A stretch of DNA of 5,759 nt from Pseudomonadota bacterium. GTDB taxonomy: Bacteria; Pseudomonadota; Gammaproteobacteria; UBA5335. Below are positions 1 through 5,759 of the stretch, one piece after another (within the stretch, counting starts at the first letter, position 1; the number at the start of each line of letters is the position of its first letter). Both the position numbers and the translations under genes were made by a program. The notes below the pieces were generated by a model, which ran no database searches, was not told the origin of the DNA, and saw only the letters and a list, made by a program, of their open reading frames with translations. The stretch covers positions 1 to 5,759 of the forward strand of contig PKCW01000122.1 in the NCBI GenBank assembly GCA_002862965.1. Reading direction: 5' to 3'.

Positions 1-180
1 GAAACGATCCTCGAAACTGCGGCTGAGCTGCCGGGCGTTGGCCAGCTGCGCCCGCTTCTGGAAGATCACATACCAGGAATAAATGGAAGCGATCAGCAAC
101 ACAGCCATGATCATCTGCACCAGTACGCTGGCATGCAGGATCAGGGAAACAATCGACATTTCGGGGCTAGGGGTGTCCAT
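1..180 (-). CDS. tolQ: TolQ, N-terminal 60 residues (gene runs off the left edge)
   Basis: TolQ is the inner-membrane proton-channel subunit of the Tol-Pal system and works with TolR to energise TolA, which keeps the outer membrane attached and constricting during division. Only the first 60 codons are present; the remainder (normally about 220-230 residues in all) lies outside the window. The visible part reads as a short acidic N-terminus followed by one long hydrophobic segment at about residues 13-37 (ending ASIYSWYVIFQKR), the typical first membrane helix of TolQ, and then a polar stretch with R/K and E. The ATG at 178-180 is chosen because a GAGGA Shine-Dalgarno sequence lies at 189-193, 8 bases upstream; an internal Met at residue 8 is a less likely start. 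The first 14 bases overlap the end of ybgC, as expected for translational coupling in a ybgC-tolQRAB-pal operon. Identification rests on the membrane helix sequence and its position after ybgC. Confidence 0.9.
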   Translation of the reverse strand, partial: MDTPSPEMSIVSLILHASVLVQMIMAVLLIASIYSWYVIFQKRAQLANARQLSRSFEDRF

Positions 181-577
181 GGGACCATTCCTCAGTCAAC
201 AAACGGGGCAAGCGAACGGGTTTGAGATCGGATGCGCGGGCGCAGACGACGATCACGTCGGCGCGGCAGTAAACGGTCCCGGAGAGGTCACGGATCTCTT
301 GTTGCAAGGGCAGTCGGGCCCCGCTCGCCGCTGCGGCCGAGACGGTGGCTCGAAGCTCCTGATTGAACCGGGCGGGACGCAGGTAATCGATGACCATTCG
401 GGCAACGAGAAAGACCAAGCCCGATTCGGCGATCATCCGGTCCTGCTCGACGCCGAAGGTCCGCAGCCACTCGGTCCGGGCACGCTCGAGAAAATGCAGA
501 TAGCGCGCGTGGTACACCACCCCGCCGGCGTCGGTGTCCTCGTAGTACACGCGGATCGGCCATGCAAACTCGATCAA
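167..577 (-). CDS. ybgC: YbgC-family acyl-CoA thioesterase of the tol-pal operon
   Basis: This is a 136-residue single-domain hotdog-fold thioesterase that hydrolyses short- or medium-chain acyl-CoA in the cytoplasm; E. coli YbgC has also been linked to phospholipid synthesis proteins. The family signature YYEDTDAGGVVYH is at residues 11-23, and Asp16 corresponds to the catalytic aspartate of the 4-hydroxybenzoyl-CoA thioesterase family. Length matches E. coli YbgC (about 134). The start is TTG at 575-577. No ATG or GTG lies in frame before the upstream stop at 656-658, and the TTG places the FAWPIRVYY segment just where E. coli has FRWPVRVYY. A weak ribosome site (GGAT, 6 bases away) precedes it. 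It is the first gene after a sigma-70-like promoter at 623-651 and overlaps tolQ by 14 bases, so it appears to head the tol-pal operon. Function is secure by family; the physiological substrate is not visible from sequence. Confidence 0.95.
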   Translation of the reverse strand: MIEFAWPIRVYYEDTDAGGVVYHARYLHFLERARTEWLRTFGVEQDRMIAESGLVFLVARMVIDYLRPARFNQELRATVSAAAASGARLPLQQEIRDLSGTVYCRADVIVVCARASDLKPVRLPRLLTEEWSHGHP

Positions 578-603
578 TGTCCCATCCGTTTGCCGCCGGA
601 CCG

Positions 604-623
604 CGACGCTGTAAACGGGCCAA
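604..623 (-). promoter_or_regulatory. Weak sigma-54-like -24/-12 match in the ybgC leader
   Basis: On the minus strand TTGGCCCG (623-616) differs from the sigma-54 -24 element TTGGCACG at one position, and GG at 621-620 is followed after exactly ten bases by GC at 609-608. The -12 element reads CAGCG instead of TTGCA, so only its invariant GC is kept. A start from here would fall near 596, about 20 bases before ybgC. It was the only reasonable GG-N10-GC match I found between glrR and ybgC. It overlaps the end of the sigma-70 promoter region and may be chance. Confidence 0.2.
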
Positions 624-651
624 ATATAAACAGAATCAAGCCATCTGTCAT
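623..651 (-). promoter_or_regulatory. Sigma-70-type promoter for ybgC-tolQ
   Basis: Reading on the minus strand, ATGACA at 651-646 matches the -35 consensus TTGACA at 5 of 6 positions. TATATT at 628-623 matches the -10 consensus TATAAT at 5 of 6, and the spacer is the optimal 17 bases. The predicted start of transcription is near 616, giving an untranslated leader of about 40 bases before the TTG of ybgC. It sits directly behind two tandem terminators, so the tol-pal operon is probably transcribed independently of the genes upstream. This start site also supports the TTG start of ybgC, because the upstream frame is largely untranscribed. Confidence 0.65.
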
Positions 652-683
652 CGTTTCATGAATATGAACGCTGGCTCGTCGAC

Positions 684-710
684 AAAAAAAAGCCCCCGCG
701 AACGAGGGCC
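684..710 (-). terminator. Strong intrinsic terminator T2
   Basis: On the minus strand GCCCTCG (709-703), the four-base loop TTCG (702-699) and CGGGGGC (698-692) form a 7-bp stem with one T-G wobble. It is followed immediately by eight T residues at 691-684. This is a textbook Rho-independent terminator for leftward transcription and lies 33 bases before the -35 box of the ybgC promoter. It backs up T1 just upstream of it. On the plus strand no T tract follows, so it is not bidirectional. Confidence 0.85.
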
Positions 711-727
711 AAATAAGGGGGAGTCTG

Positions 728-757
728 AAAAACCCGCTTTGGCAAGCCAAGAGCAGG
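728..757 (-). terminator. Intrinsic terminator T1, in tandem with T2
   Basis: On the minus strand the arm at 757-747 (CCTGCTCTTGG) pairs with 742-733 (CCAAAGCGGG) across a CTTG loop. The stem has 10 bp with one bulged C and one T-G wobble, and five T residues (732-728) follow it. It precedes T2 by only 17 bases. Two leftward terminators in a row with no protein gene between them and glrR indicate that whatever is transcribed from the right is firmly stopped here: either the 3' leader of the ruvAB-glrKR transcript or a small RNA. Confidence 0.7.
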
Positions 758-960
758 AATCGGCGATGACCGGGGCTTTCCGGCGCCCGGCCACCGACGA
801 GAAAGGGACAAGAATCAGGCCAACCGCCACCGCTCTCAATTTATCAGCGGCTTATGTGCAACGGGTCGTCTTGGGCAGCCGAAGGCGGCGCATTGCGCGA
901 CCTCGGCGTTGCCATTTGGCGACGACGCGGCGAGCGAGGATCGGCTAAGCATCTGATGCC
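728..960 (-). ncRNA. Candidate structured small RNA (unrecognised; 5' end unknown)
   Basis: No convincing protein is encoded here, yet the stretch is rich in inverted repeats and ends in the terminator pair. Reading leftward, there is a hairpin at 924-907 (arms of 8 bases around an AA centre, one C-A mismatch) that can be extended by CTCG/CGAG at 934-931 and 905-902. GCGCA-A-TGCGC follows at 898-888, then GGCCGGG/CCCGGTC at 792-786 and 774-768 (7 bp, one wobble), then T1. The only promoter-like signal inside is an extended -10, TGA-TAAATT at 846-838, without a good -35; it would give a transcript of about 100 bases. No tRNA, 6S, tmRNA or SRP signature was recognised. The same stretch could simply be the 3' untranslated tail of glrR. 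The limits given are the maximal span. Confidence 0.25.
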
Positions 961-974
961 GCAATAAAAGCGCA

Positions 975-992
975 TGTCGCTTCATGGCGACA
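975..992. promoter_or_regulatory. Putative GlrR operator, TGTC-N10-GACA palindrome
   Basis: TGTC (975-978), ten bases, and GACA (989-992) exactly match the TGTC-N10-GACA motif described for GlrR sites upstream of the enterobacterial glmY and glmZ small-RNA genes. The symmetry extends further, to six-base arms (TGTCGC and GCGACA) around TTCATG. It starts three bases after the glrR stop codon. My reading of the window found no other exact match. An alternative explanation is a transcription terminator: on the minus strand the stem is followed by GC and then TTTTATT at 969-963, although the T tract is displaced by four bases (974-971) from the six-base stem. Both roles could coexist. Confidence 0.45.
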
Positions 993-994
993 GG

Positions 995-2347
995 CTAATC
1001 CTTGAATTGGGCAGGATCGAGCGAGTGCCGATGCAGCAGCTTGTAGAACTCCGTCCGGTTGCGACCGGCGAGACGCGCGGCCTGAGTGACGTTTCCGCGG
1101 GTCATCTGCAGCAGTCCGACCAGGTAGTCGAACTCGAACTGCCGCCGCGCATCGGCGAAGGGCACGACATCGTCGACGCGGTCCTTGATGGCATCCTGCA
1201 ACACGCTGGCCTGGATCTGCGGCCCCGCGCTCAAGGCGATCGCCTGTTCCACGACGTTGTAGAGCTGGCGGACGTTGCCGGTCCAGTCGGCCGCCATCAG
1301 CAACTCCATCGCGCCCCGGGAAAACGCCACGACCGGCTTCTGGTAGCGCTGTGCCAGTTCGGCGCGAAAGTACTCGGCCAGCAACGGAATGTCGTCCCGG
1401 CGCTGATTCAGCGGCGGCAAGGACAGCGTGACGACATTGAGGCGATAGAACAGATCCTCCCGGAACCGGCCCGCTTTCATTTCCTCTTCCAGATCGCGAT
1501 GGGTCGCCGAGATGACCCGCACGTCGACCGGCACCGATCGGGTCGCCCCGACCGGCCGCACCTCCCGCTCCTGCAGCACGCGCAACAGCTTGACCTGTAA
1601 AGGCTGTGGCATGTCCCCGATCTCATCGAGGAACAGGCTGCCGCCGCTGGCCGAGACGAACAGTCCCTGATGGTCCTGAATGGCGCCCGTGAACGCGCCG
1701 CGCCGATGGCCGAACAGTTCGGATTCGAGCAGATTCTCGGGAATGGCGCCGCAGTTCACGGCAATGAACGGCGCCTGAGCCCGGCGGCTGGCGCGATGGA
1801 TCGCCTTGGCCAGGAGTTCTTTCCCGGTGCCGCTTTCCCCTTCGATGAACACGCTCGCGTCGCCGCCCGCCACGCGATAGGCGCGGCCCAGCAAATCCTC
1901 CATCGTCGCGTTGCGCGTGATGATTCCGGCGCGCCACCGCGAATCGTCGCCGGAGCCCGACAAGGCTTCGCTCATGCGCGACTGGTCCAGCGCCAGGCGG
2001 ATCTGCTCCAGCAGGTCGCGGCTGTCGAAGGGTTTGGTCAGGAAGCTGAACACCCCCTGCTTGGTGGCATGAACGGCGTCGGGGATGGTGCCGTGCGCGG
2101 TGAGAATGATGGTCGGCAGGAAGGGATGGCGACGGTGGACCTGCTCGAACAAGGCCATGCCGTCCATGCCGTCCATGCGCAGGTCCGTGATCAGGAGATC
2201 AGGCCGAAAGCCGGGAAGTCGCTCGAGTGCCAATCGCCCGCTTTCGACGGGCATCACCTCGAAACCGGCCGCTTCGAGACGCAGGGACAGCAATCGCAGG
2301 AGGCTCAAATCGTCGTCGACTAGCAAGATTCGGGCAGAGGCAGACAT
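995..2347 (-). CDS. glrR: GlrR/QseF-type sigma-54-dependent response regulator
   Basis: This cytoplasmic NtrC-class activator receives phosphate from GlrK and drives transcription by sigma-54 RNA polymerase. From the ATG at 2345-2347 it is 450 residues. The receiver domain spans about 1-120, with the acidic pair D11/D12, phospho-acceptor D55 (in TDLRMDGMDG), T83 and K105. The AAA+ domain follows with Walker A GESGTGKE at 170-177, the sigma-54-contacting GAFTGA loop intact at 217-222, and Walker B LFLDE ending D241-E242. The Fis-type helix-turn-helix is at the C-terminus (GNVTQAARLAGRNRTEFYKLL). It is closely similar along its whole length, including the tail, to E. coli GlrR. I prefer ATG 2347 over an in-frame TTG at 2356, because the AGGA upstream is only two bases from the TTG but 11 from the ATG, and the length then fits E. 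coli. It follows the lipoprotein gene by 42 bases and precedes a putative GlrR operator. Confidence 0.96.
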   Translation of the reverse strand: MSASARILLVDDDLSLLRLLSLRLEAAGFEVMPVESGRLALERLPGFRPDLLITDLRMDGMDGMALFEQVHRRHPFLPTIILTAHGTIPDAVHATKQGVFSFLTKPFDSRDLLEQIRLALDQSRMSEALSGSGDDSRWRAGIITRNATMEDLLGRAYRVAGGDASVFIEGESGTGKELLAKAIHRASRRAQAPFIAVNCGAIPENLLESELFGHRRGAFTGAIQDHQGLFVSASGGSLFLDEIGDMPQPLQVKLLRVLQEREVRPVGATRSVPVDVRVISATHRDLEEEMKAGRFREDLFYRLNVVTLSLPPLNQRRDDIPLLAEYFRAELAQRYQKPVVAFSRGAMELLMAADWTGNVRQLYNVVEQAIALSAGPQIQASVLQDAIKDRVDDVVPFADARRQFEFDYLVGLLQMTRGNVTQAARLAGRNRTEFYKLLHRHSLDPAQFKD

Positions 2348-2389
2348 GGGCTTCAAGGTCCTGTTTCGATCGGCAATACCCAGAGGGAT

Positions 2390-2899
2390 TCAACGCTGGA
2401 GCGAGCGCTCGACCTCCTTGAGCGCCTGCACCTGCCGCCGCAGCTCGGCCAGCTCCTGGCTGGTCGCGCGCTCGCGGGCGCCCTGCCGGTTGACGAGGGC
2501 AGCCTGCTTAAGCAATAAGGGCGCCAACACGGCGACGTCGGAGCCCTGCCAGTCCGGTTTGGCGTCGCAACCCTCGAGCAGCTTCTCGTTCTCGGCGAAC
2601 TCCAGATCACCGGCGAGATCGGGGCGCGTCAGCAACATCAGAATCTCGATCGCTCCCTCGCCGCATTCGTAGGTCTCGAGCTCCTTGCGTCGTTGCCGGT
2701 AGATCTGCCGCGCATCGCGCGCGGGCATCGCACTCAGCCGGGCATAGCGCTCGACCCACGCGCGCATGGGCTTCTGGAAGCCGCCCGTGGCAACCGGGAC
2801 GATGATCGGCTGAACATAGTCGTTCCGCGACACCGCGGTGCAGCCCGCCAGAGCCGCCACCCACGCCAGGCATGCGATGCGAAAGCGCCGCGCACTCAT
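2390..2899 (-). CDS. qseG: Short QseG-like lipoprotein, probable partner of the GlrK kinase
   Basis: This 169-residue protein has a lipoprotein signal peptide: positive residues at 4-7, a hydrophobic core, and the lipobox LAGC with Cys20 as lipidation site. Thr21 at +2 favours sorting to the outer membrane. The mature part has two cysteines (C79, C111) that could form a disulfide, and a charged, probably coiled-coil C-terminus (about 140-169) ending LKEVERSLQR, which resembles the region of E. coli QseG ending near LTDIERQL. In E. coli, QseG contacts the periplasmic part of the kinase and stimulates signalling; the same role is inferred here. The protein is shorter than E. coli QseG (about 237) and lacks its long C-terminal tail. 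The ATG at 2897-2899 is chosen over an upstream ATG at 2935 because it overlaps the kinase stop as ATGA and puts the charged n-region at the very start. Family assignment relies mostly on gene order and the C-terminal similarity. Confidence 0.75.
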   Translation of the reverse strand: MSARRFRIACLAWVAALAGCTAVSRNDYVQPIIVPVATGGFQKPMRAWVERYARLSAMPARDARQIYRQRRKELETYECGEGAIEILMLLTRPDLAGDLEFAENEKLLEGCDAKPDWQGSDVAVLAPLLLKQAALVNRQGARERATSQELAELRRQVQALKEVERSLQR

Positions 2900-4344
2900 G
2901 CCCGCGTTCCCCCGGGCAGTCGCAATCTCACCCACGCGCCCCGCTCAGCCGGCAACACTTCGATATCGCCGGCGTGGGCGCGGGCGAATTCGCGCGCTAT
3001 GGCCAGGCCGATGCCGGAACCTTTCACCACACTCCCTCCCGGGATCGCCGCCTTGCCCTGAAAAAATGCCTCGAATATCCGCTCCCGCTCGTCCACGGGA
3101 ATTCCCGGTCCCTCGTCACGCACGTCGATCCAGACCTCCTTGGCTTGCAGGCTACAGCTCACGAACAGTTGCCCTTCGCGCGGCGAGAACTTGGCGGCGT
3201 TCGACAGCATGTTGTCGATGATGGTCCGCAACTTGCCCTCGTCGGCCACCACGCCGACCGCCTCGATCCGCGTTTCCAGGATCAGCGCCTTGCTCAACAG
3301 GGCCGGCTTGTGGTCCTGCAGCAGGTCGTTCATCAGCCGCTTCAGGTCGACCGGGCGGGGATTCAGTGCCGGCCGGTGACTCTGCGACATGTTGAAATTG
3401 AGCATGTCCTCGATCAACTGCTGCAACTGGATGGCGTTGCGCGACAGGATGTCGAGGATCTCCCGCTGCGCCGTGTTGAGCGGCCCGGCGACATCGTCGG
3501 ACAACAGCTGCGAGCCTTCCCGGATGGCACTCAGCGGCGTCTTGAGCTCATGGGAGACCTGTCGCAGGAACTGGGCTTTCTGTTCTTCCAGATCGATGAG
3601 TCGCTGCCGCAGCCAGTCGAGCCGTTGCCCCACCATGGTGATATCGCGGGGGCCGCGCAAGCGGATCGGCCGCGTGAACAAACCGTCGCCCAAGCCCTCG
3701 ATCGCCCGGCGCAGTTCGCGCAACGGCTGACCGATGAGCAAGGTGAAAACGATTGCCGCCAGCACGGCCAAGGGGATCTGTATGGCCGCGATCCCGATGA
3801 TGGCCCATCGCGACCGCTCGCTGCGCCGCTGGATCGACAGGACTTCCTGGCTGATGACGGCGCTGCCTTGGTCGAGGATACCTTGCGCCGCTTCCCGCAG
3901 CACGTCGAATTCGTGTGCGATCGCGGGGATATCGGCAGTCGACGCATCGGGCGAGCGGAGGCGCGCGGCGACATTGACCTCATGCGCCTGAAATGCGGCC
4001 AGCCGCGCCGCGAACTCGGGCGAGCGGGTCAGCGGCGCCAGCGCATAGGCGCTGGCCAGCAGCGCCTCCCGGGTGCGCAGATAGGACTGCATGAACACCG
4101 GATCGCCGACGGCGAGAAACTGCAGGGCGCTGCGTTCCATGATCGTCACCTGCTCCATCAGGACGCGGCCGTTCTGCGCGGCGCGCACCGAGTCGAAGAC
4201 GGCGGTCCGCCCCTGAGCGAAGAGCACTTCGAGCGATCCGACCGCCATGAAAATCGCGAGGATCGGGGGAATCAGGACGACGACATAGCTGACCAGAATC
4301 AAGCGGAGTATGGAGCGAGGCCGATAGCGGAACACACGCTTCAC
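2896..4344 (-). CDS. glrK: GlrK/QseE-type membrane sensor histidine kinase
   Basis: This 482-residue inner-membrane kinase autophosphorylates on histidine and passes phosphate to GlrR. It has a membrane helix at about 13-36, a mostly helical periplasmic sensor region at about 37-179 and a second helix at about 180-204. A HAMP linker occupies roughly 205-255, and the HisKA domain carries H265 in the H-box [10 protein letters not shown]. The ATPase domain has the N-box around N378/N382, G1 DEGPG at 410-414, the F-box FEAFFQG and G2 GSGIGL at 442-447. All catalytic motifs are intact. The layout, the MKR start and the H-box flanks match E. coli GlrK (about 475 residues). The start is GTG at 4342-4344, overlapping the ruvB stop as GTGA, so translation is probably coupled to ruvB. 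Its stop overlaps the lipoprotein gene as ATGA. In enterobacteria this kinase has been reported to respond to envelope conditions and, as QseE, to adrenergic and sulfate or phosphate signals; the ligand here is unknown. Confidence 0.95.
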   Translation of the reverse strand: MKRVFRYRPRSILRLILVSYVVVLIPPILAIFMAVGSLEVLFAQGRTAVFDSVRAAQNGRVLMEQVTIMERSALQFLAVGDPVFMQSYLRTREALLASAYALAPLTRSPEFAARLAAFQAHEVNVAARLRSPDASTADIPAIAHEFDVLREAAQGILDQGSAVISQEVLSIQRRSERSRWAIIGIAAIQIPLAVLAAIVFTLLIGQPLRELRRAIEGLGDGLFTRPIRLRGPRDITMVGQRLDWLRQRLIDLEEQKAQFLRQVSHELKTPLSAIREGSQLLSDDVAGPLNTAQREILDILSRNAIQLQQLIEDMLNFNMSQSHRPALNPRPVDLKRLMNDLLQDHKPALLSKALILETRIEAVGVVADEGKLRTIIDNMLSNAAKFSPREGQLFVSCSLQAKEVWIDVRDEGPGIPVDERERIFEAFFQGKAAIPGGSVVKGSGIGLAIAREFARAHAGDIEVLPAERGAWVRLRLPGGTRA

Positions 4345-5390
4345 GTCGCATCGTCCGCCGCACCGAACAGCAGGTCCCCGCCCTCGCCCGCTGCCGGCCG
4401 GCCCCAGTGCCGCAAAGCGCGCGGGGTGGCGACGCGCCCGCGGGCGGTGCGCTGCAGGAAACCTTCCTGGATGAGGTAGGGCTCGATCACCTCCTCCAAC
4501 GTGCCCTTGTCCTCGCCCAGGGCGGCCGCCAGGCTCTCGATGCCGACCGGACCACCATCGTAGCGCTCGATCAGACAGCTCAACAGCTTGCGATCCTGCA
4601 CATCCAGGCCATGGGCGTCGACCGCGAGCATGTCCAGCGCCGCGCGGGCGCTGGCCAGGTCCACCGTGCCGTCGCCCCGCACCTGAGCGTAGTCGCGCAC
4701 CCGCCGCAGCAACCGGTTGGCGATGCGCGGGGTGCCGCGGGAGCGGCGCGCGATCTCCGCCGCCCCATCGGGCAGGACCGGGACACCGGACAACTGCGCC
4801 GAGCGCATCACGATGCGGGTCAGGTCCTCGGCATTGTAATATTCGAGCCGCTGCACGATGCCGAAGCGATCGCGCAGCGGCGAGCTGAGCAGACCCGCCC
4901 GCGTGGTCGCGCCGACGAGCGTGAACGGCGGCAGGTCGAGCTTGATCGAGCGCGCGGCCGGTCCCTCGCCGATGACGATGTCGAGCTGGTAATCCTCCAG
5001 CGCCGGATAGAGGATCTCCTCCACGGCCACGGGCAGTCGATGGATTTCGTCGACGAACAGCACGTCGCCGGCTTCCAGATGGGTCAGCAGCGCCGCCAGA
5101 TCGCCCGGTCGTTCCAGCACGGGACCGGCGGTCTGGCGCAACCTCGCGCCCATCTCATGGGCGATGATGTGCGCCAGCGTGGTCTTGCCCAGTCCCGGCG
5201 GACCGAACAGCAGCACGTGATCCAGCGCCTCCCCACGTCCGCGGGCCGCGGCGATGAAGATTTCCATCTGGCTGCGCACGGCGGCCTGACCGACGTAATC
5301 GGCCAGCTGACGCGGGCGCAGGGCGCGGTCGATCGACTCCTCGCCGCCCTGCGGCGCCGGCGTGACCAGACGATCGCGTTCAATCGGCAT
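4341..5390 (-). CDS. ruvB: Holliday junction branch-migration ATPase RuvB
   Basis: RuvB is the hexameric AAA+ motor that, loaded by RuvA, pumps DNA through Holliday junctions during recombinational repair before RuvC cleavage. The 349-residue protein shows Walker A GPPGLGKT at 63-70, Walker B LFVDEIH with D114-E115, sensor-1 GATTR at 160-164, and the arginine finger R173 in PLRDRFG. Sensor-2 ([12 protein letters not shown], 219-230) and the C-terminal winged-helix DNA-binding domain with the typical [11 protein letters not shown] near 309-319 follow. It is slightly longer than E. coli RuvB (336) because of a tail of about 20 residues rich in Gly, Ala and Asp. The ATG at 5388-5390 lies 6 bases after the ruvA stop; there is no strong Shine-Dalgarno sequence, so coupling to ruvA translation is likely. 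Its own stop overlaps the start of the GlrK kinase gene by four bases, an unusual neighbour for ruvB. Confidence 0.98.
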   Translation of the reverse strand: MPIERDRLVTPAPQGGEESIDRALRPRQLADYVGQAAVRSQMEIFIAAARGRGEALDHVLLFGPPGLGKTTLAHIIAHEMGARLRQTAGPVLERPGDLAALLTHLEAGDVLFVDEIHRLPVAVEEILYPALEDYQLDIVIGEGPAARSIKLDLPPFTLVGATTRAGLLSSPLRDRFGIVQRLEYYNAEDLTRIVMRSAQLSGVPVLPDGAAEIARRSRGTPRIANRLLRRVRDYAQVRGDGTVDLASARAALDMLAVDAHGLDVQDRKLLSCLIERYDGGPVGIESLAAALGEDKGTLEEVIEPYLIQEGFLQRTARGRVATPRALRHWGRPAAGEGGDLLFGAADDAT

Positions 5391-5396
5391 GGCGGC

Positions 5397-5759
5397 TCAC
5401 TGGAAGGCCGAGCGCAGCGCGAGACGGATCAGCGTCTCGCTGTCGGTGATGGCCGGATCGAGCGATTGCAGGAGCTCGCGCGCCTCGTTGGTGCGATAGC
5501 CCAAGGCCACGAGCGCGGCATGGGCCTCATCGAAGGCGCCACGCGACGGGGCGGCCGTGCCCGCGGCGCCCGCGGGCAGCGCCACCGGCACCGCGCCCAC
5601 GCGGTCGCGCAGCTCCATCACCAGTCGCTCGGCCGTCTTGCGGCCCACGCCGGGCACGCGGGTCAGCGCCGCGGCATCGCCCCGCATCAGGCAGTCCTGC
5701 AACTGCACCGCCGGCATGGCCGACAGCAGCGCCAACGCCAGTTTGGCCCCCACGCCGTT
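5397..5759 (-). CDS. ruvA: Holliday junction-binding protein RuvA, C-terminal 120 residues (5' end outside the window)
   Basis: RuvA tetramers hold the four-way junction flat and dock two RuvB rings. The reading frame is open to the right edge, so the first roughly 80 residues (the OB-fold domain I) are missing. What remains begins inside the first helix-hairpin-helix motif (NGVGAKLALALL) and contains the second one (VPGVGRKTAERLVMEL). After a flexible Ala/Pro/Gly-rich linker comes the domain III three-helix bundle (DEAHAALVALGYRTNEARELL, ending SETLIRLALRSAFQ) that contacts RuvB. The similarity to E. coli RuvA in both helix-hairpin-helix motifs and in domain III makes the call secure. A GTG codon at 5751-5753 is an internal valine of the first motif and not the start. 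ruvB follows after 6 bases in the usual ruvAB order; a ruvC upstream would be expected but is not in the window. Confidence 0.97.
   Translation of the reverse strand, partial: NGVGAKLALALLSAMPAVQLQDCLMRGDAAALTRVPGVGRKTAERLVMELRDRVGAVPVALPAGAAGTAAPSRGAFDEAHAALVALGYRTNEARELLQSLDPAITDSETLIRLALRSAFQ

Larger units (their letters stand above)
578..994. other. 417-base intergenic region between glrR and ybgC
   Basis: This interval carries no supportable protein gene on either strand. In reading order of the neighbouring genes it holds the GlrR-like palindrome (975-992), a hairpin-rich stretch (about 934-768), tandem leftward terminators T1 (728-757) and T2 (684-710), the ybgC promoter (623-651), a weak sigma-54-like match (604-623) and the short ybgC leader. 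The segment 623-691 is clearly more A+T rich than the flanking genes, consistent with a promoter and terminator zone. Confidence 0.85.

Noticed and set aside
646..663. A second, degenerate GlrR-like site (ATTC-N10-GACA on the minus strand) overlapping the ybgC -35 box
   Set aside because: Only 6 of the 8 fixed bases match. Matches that good are expected by chance about once in 240 bases, so it has no weight without conservation data.
648..839. A 63-codon minus-strand frame with a signal-peptide-like beginning (TTG start)
   Set aside because: It runs through both intrinsic terminators, has no ribosome-binding site and uses a TTG start; the hydrophobic beginning is short and likely accidental.
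901..950. Sigma-54 promoter beginning with TGGCA at 914-910 on the minus strand for the candidate small RNA
   Set aside because: No GC follows at the required ten-base spacing (the bases there are GT) and no TTGC element is present; every GC in 950-736 was checked and the only GG-N10-GC pair (788-775) has poor flanks.
838..952. A 37-codon minus-strand frame starting with ATG
   Set aside because: There is no Shine-Dalgarno sequence, no recognisable motif, and it overlaps the hairpins at 907-934 and 888-898; nothing supports translation.
2157..2175. Short direct repeat of CATGCCGTC in glrR
   Set aside because: It encodes MDGMDG around the phosphorylation site, a segment conserved in E. coli GlrR (MDEMDG), so it reflects protein sequence and not a DNA repeat element.
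2872..4479. A 535-codon open frame on the plus strand, antisense to the kinase gene
   Set aside because: It is a mirror frame of GC-rich coding DNA: its translation has no recognisable domain, it is rich in His, Gln, Arg and Asp as expected from the complement, and the opposite strand encodes a full kinase with all motifs.

Overview
The window looks like a chromosomal segment of a GC-rich gammaproteobacterium. The evidence is high GC in all three codon positions of the genes, the pairing of a RuvAB Holliday-junction locus with the YbgC-TolQ start of a tol-pal cluster (a known gammaproteobacterial neighbourhood), and a GlrK/QseG/GlrR (QseE/G/F) envelope-sensing set whose response regulator is very like the Escherichia coli protein. 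No insertion sequence, phage gene, CRISPR array, tRNA or rRNA was seen. All genes are on the minus strand, so transcription runs from high to low coordinates.

Layout in reading order. (1) 5759-4341: the 3' part of ruvA, then complete ruvB, 6 bases apart. (2) 4344-995: a two-component module consisting of a GlrK-type histidine kinase (GTG start, 4-base GTGA overlap with the ruvB stop), a short QseG-like lipoprotein (ATGA overlap with the kinase stop) and a GlrR-type sigma-54 activator after a 42-base gap. The overlaps suggest that ruvAB and the signalling genes share one transcript. (3) 994-578: a 417-base gene-free interval. It holds a perfect palindrome of the form TGTC-N10-GACA, the motif described for enterobacterial GlrR, directly behind glrR. 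After that come a hairpin-rich stretch, two tandem intrinsic terminators pointing left, and a good sigma-70-type promoter for the next operon. (4) 577-1: ybgC (TTG start) and the first 60 codons of tolQ, overlapping by 14 bases.

How it fits together. RuvA and RuvB migrate Holliday junctions during repair. GlrK, with the lipoprotein as probable periplasmic partner, senses envelope state and phosphorylates GlrR, which activates sigma-54 promoters. The Tol-Pal cluster maintains the outer membrane during division. The most interesting points are the placement of glrK-qseG-glrR between ruvB and ybgC-tolQ, where the two blocks are often direct neighbours, and the putative GlrR operator next to a possible small-RNA gene. 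In enterobacteria GlrR controls the small RNA GlmY, but I could not find a convincing sigma-54 promoter for the candidate RNA here, so that link remains a hypothesis.
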